9,878 nt of DNA from Deltaproteobacteria bacterium (GTDB lineage Bacteria > Desulfobacterota > DSM-4660 > Desulfatiglandales > Desulfatiglandaceae), in the NCBI GenBank assembly GCA_029932035.1, contig JAOZQV010000119.1, positions 1 to 9,878 on the forward strand. Direction: 5' to 3'. Numbering within the stretch: position 1 is the first letter of the stretch; every line of letters starts with the position of its first letter. The notes beneath the pieces are model-generated. The model searched no databases, was not told the origin of the DNA, and saw only the letters and a list, made by a program, of their open reading frames with translations. A program made the translations under genes and the position numbers. Of this stretch, positions 1 to 6,777 are shown in pieces.

Positions 1-53
1 AACCCTCTCCGTTACGTCCTTAATTAGTACCTGGACGAAATAACTTTCCTATC

Positions 54-123
54 TCATAATCTTAATAATAATCGTAATCTTACTCAAAACGATTACGATT
101 AAGAGTATGATTATGATTAAGAG
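54..123. repeat. AT-rich imperfect inverted and direct repeat upstream of secA
   Basis: Bases 69-79 and 91-101 form a perfect 11-bp inverted repeat around an 11-base loop. Bases 54-61 and 109-116 form an outer 8-bp arm, separated from the inner stem by a 7 x 7 internal loop. The right half is also a direct repeat: 91-105 (gattacgattaagag) and 109-123 (gattatgattaagag) match at 14 of 15 positions with an 18-base period. There is no GC-rich stem and no T-run, so it does not look like an intrinsic terminator. It could be a copy of an interspersed intergenic repeat, a cruciform, or a regulator-binding site. The symmetry is directly visible; its function is unknown. Confidence 0.7.
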
Positions 124-144
124 GAGTTAACTTGCGATAAATCC

Positions 145-173
145 TTGATTTTTGTGTGGTAAAGTCTTTTAAT
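145..173 (+). promoter_or_regulatory. Candidate sigma70-type promoter for secA
   Basis: A -35-like TTGATT at 145-150 and a -10-like TTTAAT at 168-173 (5 of 6 to TATAAT) are separated by 17 bases, the optimal spacing. Transcription would start near 180, leaving a leader of about 45 bases before the secA ATG. This was found by eye in AT-rich DNA, where chance matches are common, so it is only a candidate. Confidence 0.4.
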
Positions 174-180
174 GACCCAA

Positions 181-198
181 GCCGTGGCAATGCCCGGC
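181..198 (+). promoter_or_regulatory. GC-rich hairpin in the secA leader
   Basis: GCCG at 181-184 pairs with CGGC at 195-198. After a one-base bulge (T185), GGC at 186-188 pairs with GCC at 192-194 around an AAT loop, giving seven GC pairs in 18 bases. It ends 27 bases before the secA start and is not followed by a T-run, so it is not a standard terminator. secA has no strong Shine-Dalgarno sequence just downstream. A structured leader could therefore influence translation initiation or mRNA stability; that role is inference. Confidence 0.45.
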
Positions 199-225
199 AA
201 ATCTTGAAAATATTGGTAATGGATA

Positions 226-3084
226 ATGTTTGGAAAAATTATAAAAGGTATTTTCGGCAGTAAGAACGAACGGGAACTCAAGGAAATGGCTCCCCTGGTC
301 GATAAGATAAACCAGTTGGAGCCGGATTTTCAGGCCTTGACAGATGAACAACTCCTTGCAAAGACAGCAGAATTCAAAGAAAGGCTTTCACAGGGAGAGA
401 CTTTGGATGATCTGCTTCCTGAGACGTTTGCCGCTGTAAGGGAAACATCCGTAAGGACTTTAGGCATGAGACACTTCGACGTGCAGTTGATTGGCGGGAT
501 CGTGCTCCACCAGGGCAGGATTGCTGAAATGAAGACAGGTGAGGGCAAGACACTCGCCGCCACTCTTCCGCTTTACCTCAATGCCCTGACAGGTCGAGGA
601 GCCCACTTGGTGACTGTCAATGATTATCTCGCACAGCGGGATGCAGAGTGGATGGGTACAATTTATAAGGCCATGGGACTTTCAGTGGGTGTGATTGTGC
701 ATGGGATGGACGATCTGGAAAGAAAGAGTGCTTATGGATGTGATATCACCTACGGAACCAACAACGAGTTCGGGTTTGATTATCTCCGCGACAACATGAA
801 ATTTGACCATGCCGATTTTGTTCAGAGGGAGTTCTATTATGCCATTGTGGACGAGGTGGACAGCATTCTCATCGATGAAGCAAGGACCCCTTTGATCATC
901 AGCGGGCCTGTAGAACATAGTGAAAACAAGATTTACGAGGAGGTTAAGCCGTTTGTAATCAATCTCAGGAAAAAACAGGGAACTATTATCCGTTCTCTTC
1001 TGAAAGATGCGCGCCAGTTACTTGACGATGGAGATGCGGGTGAAGGGACGATCGAAACCCTGCTTCAGATCAAAAGGGGGGATCCAAAGAACCCCGTATT
1101 CTTAGATATTGTGGCCAAGAACCAGGCGTTGAAAAAACAAATCGACACGACAGAGAGCATGCTGAGATCGCAGAAAATCTTGTCCGACTTGGACCAGGAC
1201 CTTTATTGCACCATTGATGAGCGCAGTAACGCGGTGGAACTCACGGAAAAGGGTATTGACCTGCTATCGAAGGGTGATATGGGTGAATTTGCTCTCCCTG
1301 ACTTAGACAATGAGGGTCACAATATTCGAAATGACGAGAATTTGACAGACGCGGAGAAGGATGATCGTCTAAGGGAGCTTGAAGATAGGTTCATGCGGGC
1401 ATCTGACCTCCTCCACTCCACCCAGCAGCTTATCAAGGCCTACTGGTTGTTTGAGAAGGATGTCCAGTATGTAATCAAAGACAATGAGATCATGATCGTG
1501 GATGAGTTTACCGGCCGGATGATGCCTGGCAGGCGCTGGAGTGATGGTCTGCACCAGGCAGTGGAGGCCAAGGAGGGGGTAAAGGTTGCGGGGGAGAATC
1601 AGACCTTGGCCACGGTGACCTTCCAGAACTTCTTTCGCATGTATGAAAAACTTGCCGGGATGACCGGTACTGCCGATACTGAGGCGGCTGAATTCAACAA
1701 TATCTACAAGTTAGAGGTGATCGTTATCCCCACTAACAAGGATATGGTTCGTATTGATTTTCCGGACGCGATCTACAAGACCGAGAGGGAGAAGTTCCAG
1801 GCTGTTTGTGACGAGATCAAGGAACTTCATGAAAAGGGCCAGCCGGTCCTGGTGGGCACTATCTCAATCGAGAAGTCGGAGATGCTAAGCAGGATGCTTA
1901 AACGTGCAAACGTTCCCCACTCTGTGCTCAATGCCAAGCAGCATCAGAAAGAGGCCGAAATTATTACAAACGCAGGCCAGGCAAAGACCGTGACAATCTC
2001 TACCAATATGGCAGGCAGGGGAACGGATATTGTCTTGGGGGAGGGAGTTCGTGAATTAGGAGGACTCCATATCTTAGGGACCGAGAGGCACGAGAGCCGC
2101 CGTGTTGACAACCAGCTCAGAGGCCGATCAGGCAGGCAGGGCGATGCCGGCACCTCTCGTTTTTATCTCTCTCTTGAAGATGATCTCCTCAGGATATTCG
2201 GTTCTGAAAGGATCTCCTCCATTATGGAACGTCTTGGCATGGAAGAGGGCGAACCGATCGAACATAACCTTATCTCCCGTGGTATTGAAAAGGCCCAGAA
2301 AAAGGTGGAGGCCCACAATTTTGACATGAGGAAGCACCTCCTTGAGTATGATGATGTGATGAACAAGCACCGGGAGATTATCTATTCCCTTAGGAAAGAT
2401 ATCTTGGAAGGGCATGGGATCGGCGAAATCATCGAGAATATGATCGATGATAAGGTGGAGGGCCTGGTTGAGCAGTGGATTGACCCCAACGCGCATCCTG
2501 AAGATTGGAATATCAAGGATCTGAAGGGTAATATCACCAGGTTGTTCGGTTTCCGGTTAAAGTTAGGACCGGAGGATATGGGGGAAGAGGAGTTTGAGGC
2601 CCTGAAGGTGGAGGACCTTCCGGATCTCATAAAGGAACAGGTCAGGTCAGTTTACCAAGAGAGGGAGAAGCAGTTCGGAAAGGAAGAGTTGGAGCACCTT
2701 GAGCGTTTTATCATGCTCCAGATCATAGACGACAAATGGGTGGCCCATCTTCAGTCCATGGATCATATGAAAGAGGGTGTTGGTCTTCGTGGTTACGGTC
2801 AACTCGATCCCCTCAAGGAGTACCAGAAGGAGGGCTTTGCCCTGTTCGGGGAGCTCATGGATCAGATCCGGGAAGAGACCGTAAGTATGCTTTTCAGGGT
2901 GCAGATAGTGAGGGATAGACCTGAACAGGAGCGCAAACGGAAGAAAAAGACCCTGAACCTGAGTCATGGAGGAGATGATGAGGGGCCGGTCACGGTCAGG
3001 CGTAAGGAGGAAAAGATCGGGAGAAACGCCCCCTGTCCCTGTGGCAGTGGTAAGAAATACAAGAAATGTTGCGGGGCCACTTAG
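226..3084 (+). CDS. secA: Preprotein translocase ATPase SecA
   Basis: SecA is the motor ATPase that drives unfolded preproteins through SecYEG at the cytoplasmic membrane. The 952-residue product has all the core parts. Nucleotide-binding domain 1 has the Walker A motif MKTGEGKT at residues 102-109 and the DEVD box at 209-212. Domain 2 has MAGRGTDI at 595-602 and QLRGRSGRQGD at 630-640. The helical scaffold and wing region follows. The C-terminal zinc/SecB-binding motif CPCGSGKKYKKCC has Cys937, 939, 948 and 949. The protein is about 50 residues longer than E. coli SecA (901). The extra length is mostly an insertion of roughly 65 residues at about 248-325, inside the preprotein cross-linking domain, a form I associate with Deltaproteobacteria and Bacteroidetes. 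The ATG at 226 opens the typical MFGKIIKGIFGSKNERE start. The Shine-Dalgarno match before it is poor. It is the first gene of a tight cluster with argJ. Confidence 0.97.
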   Translation: MFGKIIKGIFGSKNERELKEMAPLVDKINQLEPDFQALTDEQLLAKTAEFKERLSQGETLDDLLPETFAAVRETSVRTLGMRHFDVQLIGGIVLHQGRIAEMKTGEGKTLAATLPLYLNALTGRGAHLVTVNDYLAQRDAEWMGTIYKAMGLSVGVIVHGMDDLERKSAYGCDITYGTNNEFGFDYLRDNMKFDHADFVQREFYYAIVDEVDSILIDEARTPLIISGPVEHSENKIYEEVKPFVINLRKKQGTIIRSLLKDARQLLDDGDAGEGTIETLLQIKRGDPKNPVFLDIVAKNQALKKQIDTTESMLRSQKILSDLDQDLYCTIDERSNAVELTEKGIDLLSKGDMGEFALPDLDNEGHNIRNDENLTDAEKDDRLRELEDRFMRASDLLHSTQQLIKAYWLFEKDVQYVIKDNEIMIVDEFTGRMMPGRRWSDGLHQAVEAKEGVKVAGENQTLATVTFQNFFRMYEKLAGMTGTADTEAAEFNNIYKLEVIVIPTNKDMVRIDFPDAIYKTEREKFQAVCDEIKELHEKGQPVLVGTISIEKSEMLSRMLKRANVPHSVLNAKQHQKEAEIITNAGQAKTVTISTNMAGRGTDIVLGEGVRELGGLHILGTERHESRRVDNQLRGRSGRQGDAGTSRFYLSLEDDLLRIFGSERISSIMERLGMEEGEPIEHNLISRGIEKAQKKVEAHNFDMRKHLLEYDDVMNKHREIIYSLRKDILEGHGIGEIIENMIDDKVEGLVEQWIDPNAHPEDWNIKDLKGNITRLFGFRLKLGPEDMGEEEFEALKVEDLPDLIKEQVRSVYQEREKQFGKEELEHLERFIMLQIIDDKWVAHLQSMDHMKEGVGLRGYGQLDPLKEYQKEGFALFGELMDQIREETVSMLFRVQIVRDRPEQERKRKKKTLNLSHGGDDEGPVTVRRKEEKIGRNAPCPCGSGKKYKKCCGAT

Positions 3085-3086
3085 GA
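3083..3086 (+). promoter_or_regulatory. argJ ribosome binding site supporting a TTG start
   Basis: AGGA overlaps the secA stop codon and lies 8 bases before TTG at 3095. An in-frame TGA at 3089-3091 rules out any upstream start. The nearby ATG at 3102 is out of frame. The site therefore supports TTG as initiator. Confidence 0.6.
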
Positions 3087-3094
3087 ATTGACTA

Positions 3095-4282
3095 TTGACA
3101 AATGATTATACAGTACAGGGTTTTAAGGCTGCGGCCGTGGTTGCAGGGCTGAAAAAAGGCGACGCCCTTGATGTCGCCCTGATTGTCTCCGACAGGGAGG
3201 CGGCAGCGGCAGGGGTATTTACCACAAACAAGGTCAAGGCCGCTCCGGTTATTCTGTCTGAGAGACATGTTGAAAACGGAAAGGCCCGGGCCATCATTGC
3301 AAATGCGGGGAATGCCAATGCCTGTACAGGCGACCCTGGACTCAATGATGCCCGCAGGACAGCAGAGCTTGTAGGCCGGGGATTAGGGATTAGTCCTGAG
3401 GATGTCCTGGTCGCCTCCACAGGGGTTATCGGGGAACAGTTGGATATGCGCCTGATTGCAGGGGCAATTCCAGGGCTGACAAAGACCCTCGCTTTAGATG
3501 CTGTGCCTTTAGCTGCCCAGGCAATTATGACCACGGATTCATTTCCAAAGATAAGCAGCTTTGAGGGACGGGCAGGGGGTCACGCCTATCGAATTCTGGG
3601 AATTGCAAAGGGGGCCGGTATGATTATGCCTGATATGGCCACCATGCTCTGCTTTATCCTGAGCGATATAAGTATCAATTCCGATGACCTTAAAAGGGCG
3701 CTTCTTTCCTCGGTGGAAACCACGTTTAACTGTATCTCTGTGGATGGGGACACCAGCACTAACGATACGGTTCTCGCAATGGCCAACGGTCTTGCGGGAA
3801 ACGGAGACCTTAGAGGAGAGGATTATGATATCTTTGCTGAAGGGTTGAGAAACGTCATGTGGGATTTGTCTAAGATGATCGTTCGAGACGGGGAGGGCGC
3901 CACTAAACTGGTCAGTGTTGAGGTAAAAAATACATTTTCTCCTTCGGATGCCTTAAGAGCTGTCAGGACGGTGGCTAACTCAAGTCTCGTCAAGACCGCC
4001 CTTTACGGCCAGGATCCCAACTGGGGGAGGATCATGGCGGCATTAGGAAGGGCAGAAATAGAGATGAGAGAGGATCGGGTGGATATATGGATTGATGATG
4101 TCCAGATCGTTGCCAAGGGCCTGGGAAGGGGCGCTGAGGCGGAAAAGCTGGCAGCAGAAATAATGACCCGAAATGAATTCTCCCTCACGGTCGATCTCAA
4201 TGAGGGGGGGTATCATGACAGGATGCTTACCTGCGATCTTACCCATGAATATGTGACAATAAATGCGGATTATCGGACGTGA
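3095..4282 (+). CDS. argJ: Glutamate N-acetyltransferase / ornithine acetyltransferase ArgJ
   Basis: ArgJ moves the acetyl group from N-acetylornithine to glutamate, recycling it in cytoplasmic arginine synthesis; some members also make N-acetylglutamate from acetyl-CoA. The 395-residue length fits the family. Visible signatures are the oxyanion-hole region STGVIGE (residues 108-114, Thr109-Gly110), GIAKGAGMIMPDMATML (169-185) with the self-cleavage site between Ala182 and the nucleophile Thr183, VDGDTSTNDTV (216-226), DGEGATK (265-271) and the C-terminal INADYRT. The protein should mature into alpha and beta chains by autoproteolysis. Translation probably starts at TTG 3095, 10 bases after secA stops, which suggests coupling to secA. 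Whether it is mono- or bifunctional cannot be told from the sequence. No other arg genes are in the window. Confidence 0.95.
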   Translation: MTNDYTVQGFKAAAVVAGLKKGDALDVALIVSDREAAAAGVFTTNKVKAAPVILSERHVENGKARAIIANAGNANACTGDPGLNDARRTAELVGRGLGISPEDVLVASTGVIGEQLDMRLIAGAIPGLTKTLALDAVPLAAQAIMTTDSFPKISSFEGRAGGHAYRILGIAKGAGMIMPDMATMLCFILSDISINSDDLKRALLSSVETTFNCISVDGDTSTNDTVLAMANGLAGNGDLRGEDYDIFAEGLRNVMWDLSKMIVRDGEGATKLVSVEVKNTFSPSDALRAVRTVANSSLVKTALYGQDPNWGRIMAALGRAEIEMREDRVDIWIDDVQIVAKGLGRGAEAEKLAAEIMTRNEFSLTVDLNEGGYHDRMLTCDLTHEYVTINADYRT

Positions 4283-4286
4283 GGTG
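4281..4286 (+). promoter_or_regulatory. Ribosome binding site deciding the manC start
   Basis: GAGGTG lies 9 bases before ATG 4296 and overlaps the argJ stop codon (TGA 4280-4282). The alternative ATG at 4263 lies inside argJ, has no such site, and would add 11 residues before the conserved MFAVIMCGGSGTR start. I therefore prefer 4296. Confidence 0.65.
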
Positions 4287-4295
4287 ATTGAAACC

Positions 4296-5372
4296 ATGTT
4301 TGCAGTAATTATGTGTGGGGGTTCTGGGACACGCTTCTGGCCCGCGAGCCGGAGGCAGAGGCCGAAACAGTTTCTTGATATCACAGGCAAAGGACCTATG
4401 GTGGTTGAGACCTGTGACAGGTTGGACTTAGTTGCGCGTGACGAAGAAATAATCCTTGTCTTGGGAGAAAAGCATCTCGAAGAGGCTAAAGATCTATTTA
4501 AGGGCAGAGGAGTGCATCTGCTGGCAGAGCCTGTGGGGAGGAATACTGCTCCCTGTATCGGATTGGGCGCTGTATATGCAAGGCATTTGGGCTGCGAGGG
4601 ACCTGTGGCCTTCCTTCCGGCAGACCATTTTATCGGGAATCCTTCTCGGTTTTTGGAAGATCTGAGGGCAGCAGAGGAGATTGCAGAGAGCGGGGGGATC
4701 GTGACCATCGGGATTGTACCGAACAGGCCTGAGACGGGTTATGGATATATCAGACGAGATCAAAGTCAGACTGATGTGGGTGGGAGATCGGCCTACAAGG
4801 TATTGAAGTTTGTTGAAAAGCCCGACCTGGAAAAGGCGCGTGGTTATTTGACAAGCGGTGAATATTACTGGAACGGGGGTATCTTTGTTGCTAAGCCTGA
4901 AACCATTTTAAAGGAAACAAAGGAACAGCTTCCTGAGCTTTACGAAGGCTTGCAGAGATTGGCAAAGGCCTTGGAGGGCGAGGAATTTGAGGAGGAACTC
5001 AAAGATGTTTATGGCGCCCTGACAGGTATTTCCTTTGACTATGGTATCATGGAAAATACCAAAGAAGAGGTTTATGTGATTCCCTCTGAGTGTGGGTGGA
5101 GCGACGTGGGTTCATGGGAGTCCCTATATGAACTGAGGGTATCTGAACAGGATAAGGAACAAAACCTAATTGACGGCGAAACTATCCTTATAGAGTGTGA
5201 AAAGAGTTTCGTATCAGGTCGCGCCGGACGTCTCGTGGCCTGCCTGGGGCTTAAAGACACTCTAATCGTGGATACGCCCGATGCCCTGTTAGTGGCTGAT
5301 CTGAATCGATCGCAGGATATTCGAAAGATAGTTGAAATGTTAAAAGAGATGGGGAAAGATAAAATGTTATAA
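4296..5372 (+). CDS. manC: Mannose-1-phosphate guanylyltransferase (short, single-domain ManC type)
   Basis: The likely reaction is mannose-1-phosphate + GTP to GDP-mannose + pyrophosphate, supplying GDP-mannose for cytoplasmic synthesis of polysaccharide, lipopolysaccharide or glycan precursors. The 358-residue protein begins with the nucleotidyltransferase signature GGSGTRFWPASRRQRPKQ (residues 8-25). It then shows the LPADH metal-site motif (107-111, Asp110), TGYGYI (147-152), FVEKP (172-176), YWNGGIF (191-197) and GWSDVGSW (267-274), all typical of GDP-mannose pyrophosphorylases. It ends without the cupin-like phosphomannose isomerase domain of two-domain ManC/AlgA proteins (about 470-480 residues), so it should be monofunctional. 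It follows argJ by 13 bases and probably shares its transcript. Preference for a related sugar phosphate cannot be excluded. Its last 6 bases overlap the convergent methyltransferase gene. Confidence 0.9.
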   Translation: MFAVIMCGGSGTRFWPASRRQRPKQFLDITGKGPMVVETCDRLDLVARDEEIILVLGEKHLEEAKDLFKGRGVHLLAEPVGRNTAPCIGLGAVYARHLGCEGPVAFLPADHFIGNPSRFLEDLRAAEEIAESGGIVTIGIVPNRPETGYGYIRRDQSQTDVGGRSAYKVLKFVEKPDLEKARGYLTSGEYYWNGGIFVAKPETILKETKEQLPELYEGLQRLAKALEGEEFEEELKDVYGALTGISFDYGIMENTKEEVYVIPSECGWSDVGSWESLYELRVSEQDKEQNLIDGETILIECEKSFVSGRAGRLVACLGLKDTLIVDTPDALLVADLNRSQDIRKIVEMLKEMGKDKML

Positions 5373-6029
5373 AGTCTTATATTTCATTCTCGCCAATATT
5401 ATCCGGACTTCTTCACCTCTGGAGCGGAGGATTTTCTTTTGGGCGGTGATCTCAAAGAATTCTGACATCTGCCTGAAGAACTCCATGCTTGTCTTTCGAA
5501 CCCCCTCGGCCAGGATGATCTCTCCTGAAGGTCTTAGATAGGTCTTCAAAAGTTTCAGGATCGGTTGATAATCCTTTTCCTTATATATCACCTCCGAACC
5601 TATAATGTATTCAAATAACCCCTCTAACCGGGGTTTGCTCCAGTCTAATTCCTTGATTTCAAGGCTTGCGTCTCCTGCGGTTAGATTAGCACGGGTATTG
5701 GCCCTGGCAAAGTTCAGGGCATCGGGATTGTATTCCGTCATGGTCACACTATGTCCGAAGGCAGCGGCAACAACGCCTACTACACCCATACCGCATCCGA
5801 TCTCAAGAAAACATTTTTCCGCGTCGACCGGCATCCCGGCGACATAGTCTGATAATATAATGGAGGCTTCCCATATCTTGGACCATAGGGGAAAATCGTG
5901 GAAGAGATCCTCATGATCGAGGAATTTATCAATCGATTTGGGGACGAAAAAACGAAAATGGCGGTCCTTGATCGCAAGGTCGGAGGTGTCGGTTTTATAT
6001 TCCTGGTGGAAAGATTCGAGGGAAAACAT
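5367..6029 (-). CDS. Class I SAM-dependent methyltransferase (METTL21/Methyltransf_16-like)
   Basis: The 220-residue protein has a Rossmann-fold methyltransferase core. Motif I is FLEIGCGMGVVG at residues 74-85; an acidic residue at the end of strand beta2 lies in TMTEYNP (96-102, Glu99); motif IV-like text is IIGSEVIYK (142-150); and a post-core strand runs near 168-175 (SGEIILAE). The preceding PLWSKIWEAS (47-56) resembles the Trp-rich segment before motif I in protein-lysine methyltransferases of the METTL21/Nnt1 group. That makes a protein substrate plausible but unproven. The start at 6029 is preferred over the upstream ATG at 6089, because a GGAGGT site precedes it and the extra 20 residues do not look conserved. 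The gene is convergent with manC, with a 6-base 3' overlap, and appears to be a single-gene unit. Confidence 0.8.
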   Translation of the reverse strand: MFSLESFHQEYKTDTSDLAIKDRHFRFFVPKSIDKFLDHEDLFHDFPLWSKIWEASIILSDYVAGMPVDAEKCFLEIGCGMGVVGVVAAAFGHSVTMTEYNPDALNFARANTRANLTAGDASLEIKELDWSKPRLEGLFEYIIGSEVIYKEKDYQPILKLLKTYLRPSGEIILAEGVRKTSMEFFRQMSEFFEITAQKKILRSRGEEVRIILARMKYKTL

Positions 6030-6041
6030 GGTGGTAGGATT

Positions 6042-6047
6042 ACCTCC
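6042..6047 (-). promoter_or_regulatory. Ribosome binding site for the minus-strand methyltransferase
   Basis: Read on the minus strand, GGAGGT lies 12 bases before the ATG at 6029-6027. The spacing is somewhat long, but it is the strongest match near the gene and is why I chose this start over the ATG at 6089. Confidence 0.5.
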
Positions 6048-6058
6048 AGAGATCGTCA

Positions 6059-6094
6059 AGTAGTTGAGTGGGTGAGTTCTGCCACTCAACTACT
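6059..6094. repeat. Perfect 13-bp inverted repeat between divergent genes
   Basis: agtagttgagtgg at 6059-6071 is the exact reverse complement of 6082-6094, with a 10-base loop. It sits just upstream of the methyltransferase ribosome binding site, in the region between divergent genes. No T-run follows on either strand, so it is a poor intrinsic terminator. It could be an operator, an mRNA leader hairpin of the methyltransferase, or a copy of an interspersed palindromic repeat. Confidence 0.75.
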
Positions 6095-6156
6095 CAACCA
6101 TTTAACTGGGTCTGATGTCAAGAGTTGATCCCGTTTTTATTGATTATGTTGCTTAA

Positions 6157-6291
6157 ATGTTTGAAGAACTCCGACAACGAAGAGCGCGCCATCACGGTAG
6201 TTTACAATTATTTGGTGTATGTGGTAACGTTAACGCCCATTTGCTCATGCGGAAGAGCTTTGAAGAACAGGCTTTAAATGTCAGAGAATAG
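6157..6291 (+). pseudogene. Doubtful 44-codon reading frame, possible gene remnant
   Basis: ATG 6157 to TAG 6289-6291 is open for 44 codons (MFEELRQRRARHHGSLQLFG at the start). No ribosome binding site precedes the ATG, and I do not recognise a family. It fills most of the otherwise empty region. It may be chance, a small protein, or the decayed end of an older gene. Confidence 0.15.
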
Positions 6292-6321
6292 AGATAGACT
6301 GGAGGAGGCGGGACACCCATT

Positions 6322-6354
6322 ATGAACACATTGATAGGAGGTAATGGACAATGA
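6322..6354 (+). CDS. Possible 10-residue leader peptide overlapping the winged-helix gene
   Basis: ATG 6322 opens MNTLIGGNGQ and stops at TGA 6352-6354, overlapping the next gene's ATG (6351) as ATGA. A purine-rich GGAGGAGG (6301-6308) lies 13 bases upstream, rather far for a ribosome binding site. The frame runs through the downstream gene's own Shine-Dalgarno. It might be a coupling leader peptide, but a frame this short can easily arise by chance. Confidence 0.2.
   Translation: MNTLIGGNGQ
6336..6342 (+). promoter_or_regulatory. Strong ribosome binding site for the winged-helix gene
   Basis: AGGAGGT lies 8 bases before ATG 6351, a near-ideal Shine-Dalgarno. It is the best such site in this block and supports the start at 6351 and real translation of this small gene. 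The dehydrogenase and ETF genes that follow have poor sites. Confidence 0.8.
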
Positions 6355-6764
6355 GAGAACTGGAATCCTTTTTCAAAACTGTTGGTGAAGGTCTGAGGGC
6401 CCTGGCCCAGGGGGTTAATGCAATAGCCGACAAACTGGAAGGTCTTACTGATGTTCGGGATGGGCAGAGGTCTAAACCCGGGACCAAACATAAACCTGAT
6501 CGTGATGCTAAGGGTGAAACCCCAAAAGCGAAAACAGCCGTAGAGAGAGCGAAGAAAACGACCCCTAAAGGGAAAAAAGGAACCGCTGCATCCGATATCG
6601 TGTACGATATTTTCAAAAGTGCAAAGGGCCCTGTGGATCTCGCCATATTGGCTGAGAAAACCGGTTTTGAAAAGAAAAAGCTACACAATGTCCTTTATAG
6701 ACTTAAGACTCAAGGCAAAATAAGGAGTGTGAGTCAGGGCGTGTATTCCAAGGTGACGTCATAG
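6351..6764 (+). CDS. Small basic protein with helical N-terminus, Lys/Arg-rich linker and winged-helix-like C-terminus
   Basis: This 137-residue protein appears to have three parts. Residues 1-32 are an amphipathic helical segment (ESFFKTVGEGLRALAQGVNA) that could oligomerise. Residues 36-78 are a low-complexity linker with about 15 Lys/Arg plus Pro, Gly and Thr. Residues 79-134 read as a winged helix: helix 1 (ASDIVYDIFKSAKG), a helix-turn-helix (LAILAEKTGFEKKKLHNVLY) and a wing (KIRSVSQGVYSKV). The layout resembles histone H1-like or nucleoid-associated proteins, so DNA binding is inferred. There is no signal peptide or membrane segment. It precedes the acyl-CoA dehydrogenase by 13 bases, so co-transcription is likely and a local regulatory role is possible. 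The substrate DNA and true function are unknown. Confidence 0.75.
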   Translation: MRELESFFKTVGEGLRALAQGVNAIADKLEGLTDVRDGQRSKPGTKHKPDRDAKGETPKAKTAVERAKKTTPKGKKGTAASDIVYDIFKSAKGPVDLAILAEKTGFEKKKLHNVLYRLKTQGKIRSVSQGVYSKVTS

Positions 6765-6777
6765 TTTGAATTGATCT

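Larger units (their letters stand above)
6095..6350. other. Intergenic region without a convincing gene
   Basis: This stretch separates the divergent methyltransferase from the winged-helix gene. I see an 8-bp palindrome TAACGTTA at 6225-6232, a weak -35-like TTTACA at 6201-6206 without a good -10, and two purine-rich ribosome-binding-like strings (6301-6308 and 6336-6342). Two short reading frames (6157-6291 and 6322-6354) are listed separately with low confidence. A promoter for the downstream block should lie here, but I cannot place it. Confidence 0.5.

Noticed and set aside
54..123. CRISPR array or origin iterons
   Set aside because: There are only two direct copies with an 18-base period and a 3-base spacer, with no cas or replication gene nearby.
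2128..2496. Minus-strand 122-codon reading frame inside secA
   Set aside because: It lies entirely within a well-conserved SecA region, with no recognisable product. It is an antisense shadow frame, like the others in secA, argJ and etfB.
4263..4295. Upstream ATG extension of manC
   Set aside because: It lies inside argJ and lacks a ribosome binding site. The conserved N-terminus and GAGGTG site both point to ATG 4296.
6030..6089. Upstream ATG extension of the minus-strand methyltransferase
   Set aside because: The extra 20 residues would run into the inverted repeat arm, and a GGAGGT site supports the start at 6029.
6104..6137. Intrinsic terminator ending in gtttttatt
   Set aside because: Only a GGG/CCC pairing of about 3 bp precedes the T-run, with a mismatched, long loop, too weak for a terminator.
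6192..6491. Minus-strand 99-codon frame over the winged-helix gene
   Set aside because: It overlaps the well-supported plus-strand gene and its Shine-Dalgarno, and has low-complexity Pro-rich content and no recognisable family.
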